This document shows positions 7,688 to 15,374 of a DNA stretch of 54,446 bases, in pieces. The notes beneath the pieces are model-generated. The model did not search any database, had not been told where the DNA came from, and saw only the letters and a program-made list of their open reading frames with translations. The position numbers and the translations under genes were made by a program. The stretch is taken from the NCBI GenBank assembly GCA_003151975.1, contig PLZD01000046.1:1-54446 (forward strand), in the 5' to 3' direction. The number at the start of each line of letters is the position of its first letter. The first letter of the stretch is position 1. Source of the stretch: Elusimicrobiota bacterium (GTDB lineage Bacteria; Elusimicrobiota; Elusimicrobia; UBA1565; UBA9628).

Positions 7688-9426
7688 TAGGCCTTGGCCT
7701 CCTCATTCTGGGGGAACCAGTCGGTCTTGTGCCCCGGCAGGGAGTATTCGTACGGCCCGCGGTAGACGCGGGGAGTCTTGGCGAAATTGCCGTGCGGAGG
7801 AGGCGAGGGACAAGCCCATTCGAGGGTCGTCGCCTGCCAGGGATTTTCCTCGGAGATCTCTCCGTGCCACATGCTCTTGAAGAAATTGTAGATGAAGGGC
7901 AGCTGGAACAGGAACAGCAGCCACGCGAAGACCGAGCTCACGATGTGCAGCGGCTGGGTCGGAATGTTGTGGTGCGCCGCGGTCGGATCGAAGTAGCGTC
8001 GGTTCTGGCCCGCCATGCCCTGGATGAACATCGGGAAGAAGATGCCGTTCATGCAGATGACCGTGCCCCAGAAATGGATCTTGCCCAAGGTCTCGTCCAT
8101 CTTGCGGCCGTACCATTTCGGGAACCAGTAGTAGGTGCCCGCGAAGAGAGCGATGATCGAGCCGGTCACGACGACGTAATGGAAATGGCCGATGACGTAG
8201 TAGGTGTCATGGAGATAAATGTCCGTGGTCGTGAGGCCCAAAGGCAATCCCGTGAGGCCGCCGATGCCGAACAGCGGCAGGAAGGCGAGCGCGAACATCA
8301 TGGGGACCGTGAACCGGATCGAGCCGCCCTTGAGGCTGAAGATCATGCAGGTCAGGATCGCCACCGAGGGCACCGAGATGATCATCGTGGTGACGAGGAA
8401 GAAGTTGCCGAGCATCGGGCTCATGCCGGACAGAAACATGTGGTGGGCCCAGACGATGAAGGACATGATGCCGAGCGAGATCATCGAACCCACCATGGTC
8501 TTGTAGCCGTGCAGAGGCTTGCGCGTGCCGCTGGCGATGATTTCGCTGACGATGCCCATCGGCGGCAGGACGAGGACGTAGACCTCGGGGTGCGCGAGGA
8601 ACCAGAACAGATGCTGCCAGAGCAGCGGCTGTCCGCCGCCGGAGGCTTTCAGCGGCTGGCCGAGAATGATGAGGCCGGACGGCAGGTAGAAGCTCGTGCC
8701 CATGACACGGTCGGCGAGCTGCAGGACCGCCGCCGCCTCGAGCGGGGGGAATGCCAGCAGCAAGAGAACGGAAGTCACGAGCTGGGCCCAAACGAAGATC
8801 GGCAGGCGGTCGAGGCTCAGTCCGGGAGCGCGCATGTTCAAGCCCGTCACGAGGAAGTTGATCGCGCCGAGCAAGGATGAGGTGATGATGACGACCATCG
8901 AGAGCAGCCACACCGTCTGGCCGGGGTTGATGATGGCCAGCGGCGCATATGAGGTCCAGCCCGACTGCGCGGGCCCGCCGGGCATTATGAAGGAAGAAAG
9001 CATCATCAGGCCGCCCGGCAAATAGAGCCAGTAGGACATCATGTTGAGCCGCGGGAAGGCCATGTCCGGCGCGCCGATCTGCAGCGGCATGATGTAGTTG
9101 CCGAAGGCGCCGACGGCCAGGGGTACGATGCCGAGGAAGACCATGATCGTGCCGTGCATCGCGCCGAGCTGGTTGTAGAACTCGCCCGTCATGACGCCGT
9201 TGGGGGCCAGCGACGAGGACAAAAGCCCTCCTATTAGAGGAATAGGGTGGCCCGGGAAGGCCAGTTGCCAGCGCATGAGCATCATCAGCGAGAAGCCGAT
9301 GAGCAGGAATATGAAGGAAGTGATCAGGTACTGGAGGCCGATGACCTTGTGGTCCACGGAGAAGACATACTTCTCCCAGAAAGTCAGCTCGTGGTGGCCG
9401 CCGTGATGTTCGTCGTGCGTGTTCAT
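7687..9426 (-). CDS. ctaD: Cytochrome c oxidase subunit I
   Basis: 579 residues from the ATG at 9426, which overlaps the ctaC stop as TAATG. This is the catalytic heme-copper subunit that reduces O2 and pumps protons. Visible are the heme a ligand in AMHGTIMVF, the HPEVYVLVLPP motif (about residue 278) with the CuB histidine, cross-linked tyrosine and the D-channel glutamate of A-type oxidases, the CuB pair in AHHMFLSGM (about 326), and GHFHYVVV (about 413) for hemes a3 and a. A frame extending to 9555 overlaps ctaC and is an arginine-rich shadow. An alternative ATG lies six bases upstream. Confidence 0.97.
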   Translation of the reverse strand: MNTHDEHHGGHHELTFWEKYVFSVDHKVIGLQYLITSFIFLLIGFSLMMLMRWQLAFPGHPIPLIGGLLSSSLAPNGVMTGEFYNQLGAMHGTIMVFLGIVPLAVGAFGNYIMPLQIGAPDMAFPRLNMMSYWLYLPGGLMMLSSFIMPGGPAQSGWTSYAPLAIINPGQTVWLLSMVVIITSSLLGAINFLVTGLNMRAPGLSLDRLPIFVWAQLVTSVLLLLAFPPLEAAAVLQLADRVMGTSFYLPSGLIILGQPLKASGGGQPLLWQHLFWFLAHPEVYVLVLPPMGIVSEIIASGTRKPLHGYKTMVGSMISLGIMSFIVWAHHMFLSGMSPMLGNFFLVTTMIISVPSVAILTCMIFSLKGGSIRFTVPMMFALAFLPLFGIGGLTGLPLGLTTTDIYLHDTYYVIGHFHYVVVTGSIIALFAGTYYWFPKWYGRKMDETLGKIHFWGTVICMNGIFFPMFIQGMAGQNRRYFDPTAAHHNIPTQPLHIVSSVFAWLLFLFQLPFIYNFFKSMWHGEISEENPWQATTLEWACPSPPPHGNFAKTPRVYRGPYEYSLPGHKTDWFPQNEEAKA

Positions 9427-10208
9427 TACCATGACTCCGCGGCCTTCGTGGGCGCTTCCTGCTTGACGGGCGCGTGGCTCTTGAGCCAGGCGTCGAAATC
9501 TTCGGGAGTGTCGACGATGACGTCGGCGCGCATGAAGCTGTGCGCGAAGCCGCAAAGCTGGGCGCAGGAGAGTTCGTACTTTCCGACCGCCGTAGGCGTG
9601 ACCCAGACGGGGATGACCATGCCGGGCATGGCGTCCTGCTTGATGCGGAACTCGGGGATGAAGAAGCTGTGGATGACGTCCTTCGAGGACAGGCGGATCA
9701 AGGTCGGCTTGCCCAGCGGCATGTGGATTTCGTTAGCCAGGACGACGTCATCCTGGGCGTCCTTGTCGTCGCGGTCGAGCCCGATGGGGTTCGAGAAGTG
9801 GACGAGCTTGGGATCGCGGCGGCCGAACTTTCCGTCGGCGCCCGGGTAGTGGATGTTCCAAGCGAACTGCTCGGCGATGATGTCGACCTGGTTGGCCTCG
9901 CCGGGCTGCGGGAAGTTCATTTTGATCTTGCTCCAGGAAGGGATCGCGTAGAAGACGATCAGGCCGATCTCGAAGACCATGACCACGATGTCGGGCGCCA
10001 GGCTCTTGAGCGCGCCGTGCTCATGCTCGCGCTCGGCGGGCACGCCGTCGCGGCGCCGATACTTAAGGAGGAGGTAGGTGAAGAAGATGCCCCACAGCAC
10101 GAAGATCGCGACCATCGCGACATGGATCAGAATGATGCCGAAGTCGATGTCGTGAGCGTACGAGGACGCCGCGACGGGCAAGCCCCAGCCATAATTATTG
10201 CCGTTCAT
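9426..10208 (-). CDS. ctaC: Cytochrome c oxidase subunit II
   Basis: 260 residues. Two membrane helices (about 25-47 and 74-93) are followed by a periplasmic cupredoxin domain carrying the CuA site. The ligand set is seen as CAQLCGFAHSFM near residues 215-226, plus the histidine in VIHSFFIPEFR. There is no fused cytochrome c domain, so an external cytochrome is needed; the diheme lipoprotein at the end of the operon is the obvious candidate. I chose the ATG at 10208 because the longer frame (ATG at 10259) would start upstream of the -10 box of a good promoter. Confidence 0.94.
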   Translation of the reverse strand: MNGNNYGWGLPVAASSYAHDIDFGIILIHVAMVAIFVLWGIFFTYLLLKYRRRDGVPAEREHEHGALKSLAPDIVVMVFEIGLIVFYAIPSWSKIKMNFPQPGEANQVDIIAEQFAWNIHYPGADGKFGRRDPKLVHFSNPIGLDRDDKDAQDDVVLANEIHMPLGKPTLIRLSSKDVIHSFFIPEFRIKQDAMPGMVIPVWVTPTAVGKYELSCAQLCGFAHSFMRADVIVDTPEDFDAWLKSHAPVKQEAPTKAAESW

Positions 10209-10223
10209 CGTTGAGGTGACAAT

Positions 10224-10252
10224 AGTGTACCGAACTGGAACCTGGATTGCAA
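10224..10252 (-). promoter_or_regulatory. Promoter of the cytochrome oxidase operon, TTGCAA-N17-TACACT
   Basis: Read on the minus strand: -35 TTGCAA (10252-10247), 17-base spacer, -10 TACACT (10229-10224). The ATG of ctaC follows 15 bases after the -10 box, so the untranslated leader would be only about 8 bases. No strong ribosome-binding site is visible in it. Confidence 0.65.
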
Positions 10253-10352
10253 TATCCATTCTTTGCCATTGAGTGACAAATGGTAGCGATTGGACTAATT
10301 GTTGCTGGGATCACTTCGGAGGAGACGGCGCCGCAGGCGTCCCGCCGGGACC

Positions 10353-11417
10353 TCAACTGACGCTGTTTTGAGGCCGGGCGTCGCGCTTGAGCGCGCCCGA
10401 GAGCCCTTCGATGGCCTTGAGAACTCCGGGGCTCTCCTCGGCGAGCAGTTGCTGCCCCGCGACAGACTCGCAGAGCCGCCCCAGGAGGAGATTGCACTCG
10501 CCGACGCGCTCGAGGATGAGGTTGAGGCCGTATTCGTCCTGGGTGTCGTTTCTCTTTTGACGCGACATGGCGACGTACTCGCTGACGGCGAAGACCACCT
10601 CGTTGAGCGAGCGTGAGGCGTCGTTGGCGATCTTCGTGACTTCGTCGAGGCGTCCCTGCGCCTGCTCGAGCCGCGCGGCCAAGCCCTTGAGGCTCGTGCA
10701 CAAGGCGCCGAGCTCGTCCGCGCGGTCCGGCTCGATCGAGATGCGGAAGCGTCCGGAGCGGATGGCCTTGACGGCGAACTGGATCCGGGCGATGTTGTCC
10801 GCGGCGTAGCCGACGACGCTGCGCGTCCAAAGGAAAAAGAGCAGGCAAGTCATTCCGGTGAAGATGCCGGCCGCGGCGAACGAAGTGTAGGTCCAGAGTT
10901 GGGCTTGGCGCTCGTTCTCGAGCCGGCCGGTGCGCTCCTCGCGCAGGCGTTCGCTGACGGCGCCGGAGACGTAGCGATCGATCATGGGCCGCAGCCGGGA
11001 GTCATAGAGCGCGGCGGCGTCCTTGGAGCGTCCTCCGCGCTTGAGATGATCGATCTTGGCGAGGAGATTGCCCGAGGCGAAGACGAAGCGCGAAAGTTTG
11101 TCGAGTTCGGCGCTCTCCTCGGGAGAGACCTCGGAGCGCGCCGCGGAGCGAGTCTGGCCCAGCCGCAGCGACGCCTCGCGACGCGCGGCCTCGGCTTGCG
11201 CCATGCTCTTGGTCGACTTCGAGTAACGGCGCAAATGGCGGAGACTCAGCGCCGCCGCGTGTACTCGCTGGCTGTACGCGGCCCACGCGAGCGAATGCGT
11301 CGCGGTGGAGTCCTGATTGGAAAGACTCCAAAAAAGGCCCGCCAGGCTCAGCAGATACGCCGAGACCAGCAAGCCCTGCGCCCAATACAGCTTTGTGAAG
11401 AATGATTTAGGCTTCAT
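10353..11417 (-). CDS. HAMP-domain membrane protein without kinase or methyl-accepting output domain
   Basis: 354 residues. Helix 1 (about 10-32) and helix 2 (about 173-198, FAAAGIFTGMTCLLFFLW) flank a mostly helical periplasmic domain of about 140 residues, like the four-helix-bundle sensors of chemoreceptors. A HAMP-like stretch follows (residues 200-250, GRFRISIEPDRADELGALCT) and then a coiled coil (GLAARLEQAQGRLDEVTKIA) with no catalytic domain. There are no H-box, ATP-binding, GGDEF or MCP signatures. It has its own promoter and lies next to the oxidase operon. A sensor that works through a separate partner, or a diverged chemoreceptor relative, are both possible. Confidence 0.8.
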   Translation of the reverse strand: MKPKSFFTKLYWAQGLLVSAYLLSLAGLFWSLSNQDSTATHSLAWAAYSQRVHAAALSLRHLRRYSKSTKSMAQAEAARREASLRLGQTRSAARSEVSPEESAELDKLSRFVFASGNLLAKIDHLKRGGRSKDAAALYDSRLRPMIDRYVSGAVSERLREERTGRLENERQAQLWTYTSFAAAGIFTGMTCLLFFLWTRSVVGYAADNIARIQFAVKAIRSGRFRISIEPDRADELGALCTSLKGLAARLEQAQGRLDEVTKIANDASRSLNEVVFAVSEYVAMSRQKRNDTQDEYGLNLILERVGECNLLLGRLCESVAGQQLLAEESPGVLKAIEGLSGALKRDARPQNSVS

Positions 11418-11455
11418 CAGCGGGCGAATGCGGAGGGGGGCGCCTGCCTTCTATT

Positions 11456-11484
11456 AGTGTAGACCCGACGGGGCTGACTGTCAA
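11456..11484 (-). promoter_or_regulatory. Promoter TTGACA-N17-TACACT for the HAMP protein gene
   Basis: Minus strand: consensus -35 TTGACA (11484-11479), 17-base spacer, -10 TACACT (11461-11456). The ATG lies at 11417. It stands back to back with the plus-strand promoter at 11516-11544; the 31 bases between hold two TTGTC-type half sites (TTGTCGGC and TTGTCAGC). Confidence 0.75.
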
Positions 11485-11515
11485 CCCCAAAATTGTCGGC
11501 GATTGTCAGCGGGTC

Positions 11516-11544
11516 TTGACGTAACGGTCTGCCGCGAGTATCCT
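11516..11544 (+). promoter_or_regulatory. Promoter TTGACG-N17-TATCCT giving a probably leaderless mRNA
   Basis: -35 TTGACG at 11516-11521, 17-base spacer, -10 TATCCT at 11539-11544. The ATG of the DUF3568 lipoprotein is only six bases after the -10 box, so transcription would start at or beside the A of ATG. No ribosome-binding site exists in the interval. Confidence 0.65.
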
Positions 11545-11550
11545 CTCCGC

Positions 11551-11943
11551 ATGCTGAGGGCCTTGAGTTATCTGGCGCTGGCCGCGGCCGCGGCCCTATC
11601 GGGCTGCGCGACTGCCGCGGTGACGGGTGCTTCCGACTCCATCGGCTATACCTTCACGCAAGTGGCTTACCGGTCATTCACCGTTCCCAAGGGGCAGGTC
11701 CATTCCGCGGTCCTCCAGGCGCTGTCGAAAATGCAGATCCAGAAGACCAAGGACGAGAAAAGCGACGACAGCATCGAGGTCGACGCCAGGACCAAGGACT
11801 TGACCATCGTCATCACCATGCATTCGATAACGCCGAAGGTCACCAAGGTCAGCGTGAACGCGAGCAAATACCTCGTCATCAAGGACAAGACCGTCGCCGT
11901 GGAGATCCTGACTCAAGCCGCCCAGATCATGGGCGTCCGCTAG
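11551..11943 (+). CDS. DUF3568-like lipoprotein
   Basis: 130 residues. MLRALSYLALAAAAALSGC is a lipoprotein signal with the acylated cysteine at residue 19. The mature part begins with a short helix and continues as a small alpha/beta domain (YRSFTVPKGQVHSAVLQALS, DDSIEVDARTKDLTIVITMH, ITPKVTKVSVNASKY), matching the layout of DUF3568 proteins, which are small envelope lipoproteins of unknown role. The start is fixed by the lipobox and by a promoter whose -10 box ends six bases upstream. It converges with the TAXI gene with only one base between stop codons. Confidence 0.85.
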   Translation: MLRALSYLALAAAAALSGCATAAVTGASDSIGYTFTQVAYRSFTVPKGQVHSAVLQALSKMQIQKTKDEKSDDSIEVDARTKDLTIVITMHSITPKVTKVSVNASKYLVIKDKTVAVEILTQAAQIMGVR

Positions 11944-11944
11944 C

Positions 11945-13297
11945 TCAGGAGGGGACCGCGCCCGCGGTCAGGCCCGAGCGCACGAAACCGATGTGGCCGC
12001 GCAGCTCGTAGAACTGAGTCGCGTAGGTCACGGGCACGTCCATCCGGTTGACCTCTTCCTCGATGCGTTCGATGCGGTGAAGCAGCGCCGCCCTCTGCTC
12101 GGGAGTCGGGCTCATGGTCCCCTCATGCTCGACTTTCAGCAGGAGCCGGTACCAGCGGTAAATGACGAGGTTGATCCGCCACTTCAGGATGGCGGGGATG
12201 GCGCGGAATCCCGGGATGATGATCACGAGCAAAGGCAGCGCGGTGACGAGGATCCGGTCCACCATGCTCGCCACCCAGAACGGAAGAAAGCGGTAGAAGA
12301 AGCTCTTGCCCGACTTGTAGAAGTGCTGGGCGGCCGCGCTTAACCGGAACTCGTGCTCCTGGGGCGAGGGGAACTCCCCTTGGTGTTTGAACAACCCGGG
12401 GCGCGCGTGGACTTCCTGCGCGGCCTCCAGCAGCAAGTCGGTCAGCGCCGGGTCCAGGGACGGGCGCGCGATGATCTCCACGGTGGGCCCGATCAGATCG
12501 ACGTCGGCGGGGGGCAAGTCCTTGCCGAAGTCGATGGCGCCGCGCGGCATCACCATTTTATTCAGATAGTTGAAGCGCCGGACATAGGCGTCGGCTTGAA
12601 CGAAGCTGAAGAGCCTGATCGATTGATCCTTGAGCATCTCGCGGATGAGCTCGGAAGGCGCGGAGTCTCCCATGAGGAAGACGGCGTCGAGGCGGCCTTC
12701 TTTTAGCGCTTTGACCGCGTCGAGCGGCTCGGCGGGAGACAAAGTCGTCGCGCCTCCGGGCTTGATGCCGTTGTCGGCGAGCAAGGTCAGCGCCAGCGAG
12801 TGGGTGCCGCTTCCTTCCGGGCCTATCCCCAGCCGTTTGCCTTCAAATTGGGACAACACGCCCGCCGGTCGCGCGGCGCGATAAAAGATCAGCAGCGGCT
12901 GATGATTGACGCTGCCAAGAGAGACGAGGTTCTTTGCATGAGTCTCGTCGGCGACGCCGCCCTCGACGAGGCCGACGTCGACTTTCGACTTCGGGTCGAT
13001 GAGCCGCCGCAGGTTTTCCGGCGAGCCTTCGGAATCAAGATTGCGCAGCTCGACATGGCTGCGCTTGAGGATCTCGGCGTATTTTTCCGCGTTCTTTTCA
13101 AAACCGCTGCCCGGCCGCCCGCTGGTGATCGTGATGACCATCGGCGGGGCGGAATGAAAGAACCAGAACACCGCGAAGGCCGTCGCGAGCGTCGCGAAGC
13201 CGACGGCGACGGCGGCGACCTTGGGATCCAATCCGAACATCTCCGCGACGGAGTACCTGATGCCCGCCGGTTGACCGGCTTTTGGCGTCTGCGCCAT
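11945..13297 (-). CDS. TAXI-family solute-binding protein with membrane helices at both ends (orphan)
   Basis: 450 residues. An N-terminal helix (about 25-47) anchors a periplasmic binding domain of the TAXI type: ITITSGRPGSGFEKNAEKYA, VDVGLVEGG and LGIGPEGSGTHSLALTLLAD are typical ligand-pocket segments. Near residues 340-385 lies a second hydrophobic region (VASMVDRILVTALPLLVIII), then a cytosolic coiled coil (ALLHRIERIEEEVNRMD). TAXI proteins normally serve TRAP transporters, but no permease genes (DctQ/DctM) lie nearby. Instead the gene overlaps a diheme cytochrome c gene by one base (TAATG). Its ligand and partner are unknown; sensing or signalling is a plausible inference. Confidence 0.85.
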   Translation of the reverse strand: MAQTPKAGQPAGIRYSVAEMFGLDPKVAAVAVGFATLATAFAVFWFFHSAPPMVITITSGRPGSGFEKNAEKYAEILKRSHVELRNLDSEGSPENLRRLIDPKSKVDVGLVEGGVADETHAKNLVSLGSVNHQPLLIFYRAARPAGVLSQFEGKRLGIGPEGSGTHSLALTLLADNGIKPGGATTLSPAEPLDAVKALKEGRLDAVFLMGDSAPSELIREMLKDQSIRLFSFVQADAYVRRFNYLNKMVMPRGAIDFGKDLPPADVDLIGPTVEIIARPSLDPALTDLLLEAAQEVHARPGLFKHQGEFPSPQEHEFRLSAAAQHFYKSGKSFFYRFLPFWVASMVDRILVTALPLLVIIIPGFRAIPAILKWRINLVIYRWYRLLLKVEHEGTMSPTPEQRAALLHRIERIEEEVNRMDVPVTYATQFYELRGHIGFVRSGLTAGAVPS

Positions 13298-13980
13298 TAG
13301 AAATCCGCTCCTGGAGACGAGGTCCCCGGCTTGAGAGAGAATAGATACTCGACCACCGCGTTGATGTCGTCGTCCGAGAGCGTCTCTCCCCACTTCGGCA
13401 TCGCGACCAGCGGCTCGGGGCCCGCGGGATCGGCTTTCGCGGGAGTCACGCCATTCTTGATCTTGCGCGCGAGCTCGGCCTTCGTGTAGGTCTGGGAGAC
13501 GGAGGCCAGCGCGGGGATCGCGCTGCCTTTCACGTTGTTGTTGGGATAGCCGCCGCGTCCGTCCTTGCCGTGGCAGGCGATGCAGCCGGCGCGGCCGTAG
13601 ATCAGAAGCCCGCGGCCGATCGGCTTGTCCTTGAGTTCGGGGGAGTTCCAGGGCAGTCCCGACGCGAAATCTTGGCCGCGCAGCGTGGCGAGATAATCCG
13701 CGATAGCCTCGCGCGCCTTCTCGGAAAGCTCCGGGCTCGGCATCAAAGTGCCGGGACGCCAGGCTTGCGGGCTCTTGAGCCAGGTGTCCAGCCATAGCCT
13801 CGAGTGCCGGAAGCCGACCAAGGTCAGGTCGGGGCCGCCGTCGGAGCCGTCGGCGCCGATGCGATGGCAGGCCCGGCAGTTGAGCGCCTCGTAATAGGCG
13901 CGGCCGGCGTTCTCGACTTTCGGCTTTTGGCCGCAGGCGGAGAGAAGGACGAGGCACAACGCGGCGGCGATTTTTGTCAT
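13297..13980 (-). CDS. Diheme cytochrome c lipoprotein (paralogue of 4781-5491)
   Basis: 227 residues. MTKIAAALCLVLLSAC is a lipoprotein signal. Heme c motifs CRACH and CIACH each have a downstream methionine (LMPS and AMPKWG). The protein matches the cytochrome at 4781-5491 along its whole length, sharing GGYPNNNV, TYTKAEL and MPKWG. It is co-translated with the TAXI protein downstream rather than with an oxidase, suggesting a different electron partner or a duplicated electron donor. The upstream 76 bases to tatA are shared by divergent transcription. Confidence 0.93.
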   Translation of the reverse strand: MTKIAAALCLVLLSACGQKPKVENAGRAYYEALNCRACHRIGADGSDGGPDLTLVGFRHSRLWLDTWLKSPQAWRPGTLMPSPELSEKAREAIADYLATLRGQDFASGLPWNSPELKDKPIGRGLLIYGRAGCIACHGKDGRGGYPNNNVKGSAIPALASVSQTYTKAELARKIKNGVTPAKADPAGPEPLVAMPKWGETLSDDDINAVVEYLFSLKPGTSSPGADF

Positions 13981-14010
13981 TGGAATCGTGGGACGGATTC
14001 TACCAAAAAA

Positions 14011-14019
14011 TGATAAAAT
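14011..14019 (+). promoter_or_regulatory. Extended -10 element TGATAAAAT upstream of tatA
   Basis: TGA-TAAAAT at 14011-14019 fits an extended -10 promoter, with no convincing -35. The tatA ATG is 37 bases downstream with a GAGAGGTGAG ribosome site between. A minus-strand TAGAAT in the same intergenic region could serve the divergent cytochrome gene. Confidence 0.45.
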
Positions 14020-14056
14020 GTGCTGGTCGTCAAAGGCGCAGCGAGAGGTGAGTCAG

Positions 14057-14248
14057 ATGGGCGATTTCAGCATCGGCGAGTTGGTGGTCATTCTGGTCGT
14101 GGGCTTGATCCTGTTCGGGCCCAACAAGATCCCTGAGTTCGCGCGTCAGTGCGGCCGCGCCGTCAACATGTTCAAGCAGGGACTGCGCGAGGGCCTCGAA
14201 GAGGAGCCGGTCAAGAAGACCGAGTCTCCCTCCGTCAAGGCCTCCTAA
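14057..14248 (+). CDS. tatA: Sec-independent translocase subunit TatA
   Basis: 63 residues. The start is the ATG at 14057 (GGTGAG five bases upstream), giving MGDFSIGELVVILVVGLILF, the family's short periplasmic end and single helix with the conserved glutamate. FGPNKIPEFARQCGRAVNMF forms the conserved FGP hinge and amphipathic helix, then a charged tail. TatA multimers form the pore that moves folded proteins across the inner membrane with TatC, encoded two genes downstream. A frame extending 23 codons upstream adds nothing TatA-like. Confidence 0.93.
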   Translation: MGDFSIGELVVILVVGLILFGPNKIPEFARQCGRAVNMFKQGLREGLEEEPVKKTESPSVKAS

Positions 14249-14258
14249 GCAAGGCCCG

Positions 14259-14651
14259 TTGCCCCGAAAAAAGCGCGTGACGGTCTTCGCGGCCGGATGC
14301 TTCAACCGCGTCCATAAGGCCCATGTCCGCATGCTGCAGACGGCGCGAGCGCTTGGAGACGAGCTCGTGGTGGTTCTCTCCAACGACGCTCACAACCGCA
14401 AGGCCAACTGCGTTCCGTCCGCCCAGCGTCTGAAGTGGATGAAGAAGCTTGGGCTGGCCGACCGCGTCCTCGTCGGCAAGCCCGACAGCTTCGCCGCGTC
14501 CTTGCGCGAGATCAAGCCGCAGGTGCTGGTCCTCGGCTACGACCAGCGGCTCCCGGACGCCGAGACCGCCAAGGTCGTCGCGGAGCTGGGCGTCGAGATC
14601 GTGACGATGCCCTGGTTCCCCGGCAAAGACGAAACCTGCCCGCTGCCCTGA
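14259..14651 (+). CDS. Cytidylyltransferase-fold nucleotidyltransferase (FAD synthase RibL-like)
   Basis: 130 residues with a TTG start at 14259 (AAGG upstream); a GTG at 14277 is an alternative. TVFAAGCFNRVHKAHVRMLQ is the nucleotide-binding loop of the cytidylyltransferase superfamily; the usual HxGH reads HKAH here. VLGYDQRLPD replaces the common ISSTxIR region and resembles the C-terminal part of archaeal-type FAD synthases and glycerol-3-phosphate cytidylyltransferases. The enzyme should transfer a nucleotide monophosphate to a phosphorylated substrate, not identified here. It lies between tatA and tatC with gaps of 10 and 6 bases, so it belongs to the tat operon. Confidence 0.8.
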   Translation: MPRKKRVTVFAAGCFNRVHKAHVRMLQTARALGDELVVVLSNDAHNRKANCVPSAQRLKWMKKLGLADRVLVGKPDSFAASLREIKPQVLVLGYDQRLPDAETAKVVAELGVEIVTMPWFPGKDETCPLP

Positions 14652-14657
14652 TTCAAA

Positions 14658-15374
14658 ATGAGCACGGCTGAAATTGCGATCGTTCCCGAGCTCCTGGATG
14701 ACCCTCCGATGCCTTTCACGGAGCACTTGGTTGAACTGCGCCGGCGCATCATTTGGGCGCTCTCGATCTGGGGCGCCGGTTCCGCGCTCGCCTTCTACTA
14801 CTCCGACAAATTCCTCGATTGGCTCGCGCGGCCTGTCGGTCAACTTGTGTTTATTGCTCCAGCTGAAGCATTCCACACGAGGATCAAGCTGGCGTTGTAT
14901 TGCGGCGTCTTGATCACTTTGCCGCTCTTGCTCCACCAAGTCTGGCTCTTCACGGCGCGCGCGCTGGACCGGCGCTGGCGGCGCCGCCTGCTGACGATGG
15001 TTCCGCTCTCTTACGGATTGTTCATGGGGGGCGTCGCCATTAGCCTCTACGGCGTCGTGCCCGCGGCGATGAAGTTCTTCCTGTCCTACGGCTCGGCGGG
15101 CGTCAAGCCGCTGATCACTCTGAGCGCCTACTTGAGCTTCGTCGAGACGATCTCGCTGGCCTTCGGCGCCGTGTTCCAGTTCCCGCTCGTGCTCTACATC
15201 CTGAATTGGATGGGGATCCTCCAGAAGAGCCAGCTGATTCCGCTGCGCCGGGTCATCTATTTCGCCTGCTTCGTTTTCCCGGCCCTGTTCACGCCCGACG
15301 TCGTCGGCCAGATCTCGCTGGCCGTTTCCACGATCATCCTATTCGAGCTCTCCCTGCTCGCGATGAAGTCGTGA
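14658..15374 (+). CDS. tatC: Sec-independent translocase subunit TatC
   Basis: 238 residues with six membrane helices. MPFTEHLVELRRRIIWALSI is the TatC N-terminal signature that binds twin-arginine signals, and FIAPAEAFHTRIKLALYCGV carries the conserved glutamate region after helix 1. A later segment PALFTPDVVGQISLAV matches the TatC F.TPPD pattern with one proline changed to aspartate. Together with TatA it exports folded, cofactor-bearing proteins. No TatB is seen. The stop overlaps the next gene's GTG start as GTGA. Confidence 0.95.
   Translation: MSTAEIAIVPELLDDPPMPFTEHLVELRRRIIWALSIWGAGSALAFYYSDKFLDWLARPVGQLVFIAPAEAFHTRIKLALYCGVLITLPLLLHQVWLFTARALDRRWRRRLLTMVPLSYGLFMGGVAISLYGVVPAAMKFFLSYGSAGVKPLITLSAYLSFVETISLAFGAVFQFPLVLYILNWMGILQKSQLIPLRRVIYFACFVFPALFTPDVVGQISLAVSTIILFELSLLAMKS

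Noticed and set aside
10209-10259. Upstream start of CtaC at 10259
   Set aside because: The -10 box of a TTGCAA-N17-TACACT promoter lies downstream of that ATG, so it would not be transcribed from it.
10316-10352. Terminator after the HAMP gene (GTCCC-GGC-GGGAC)
   Set aside because: Five-base stem with no T run; too weak to call.
11945-13297. TRAP transporter operon
   Set aside because: Only the binding-protein-like gene is present; no small or large permease subunits are nearby.
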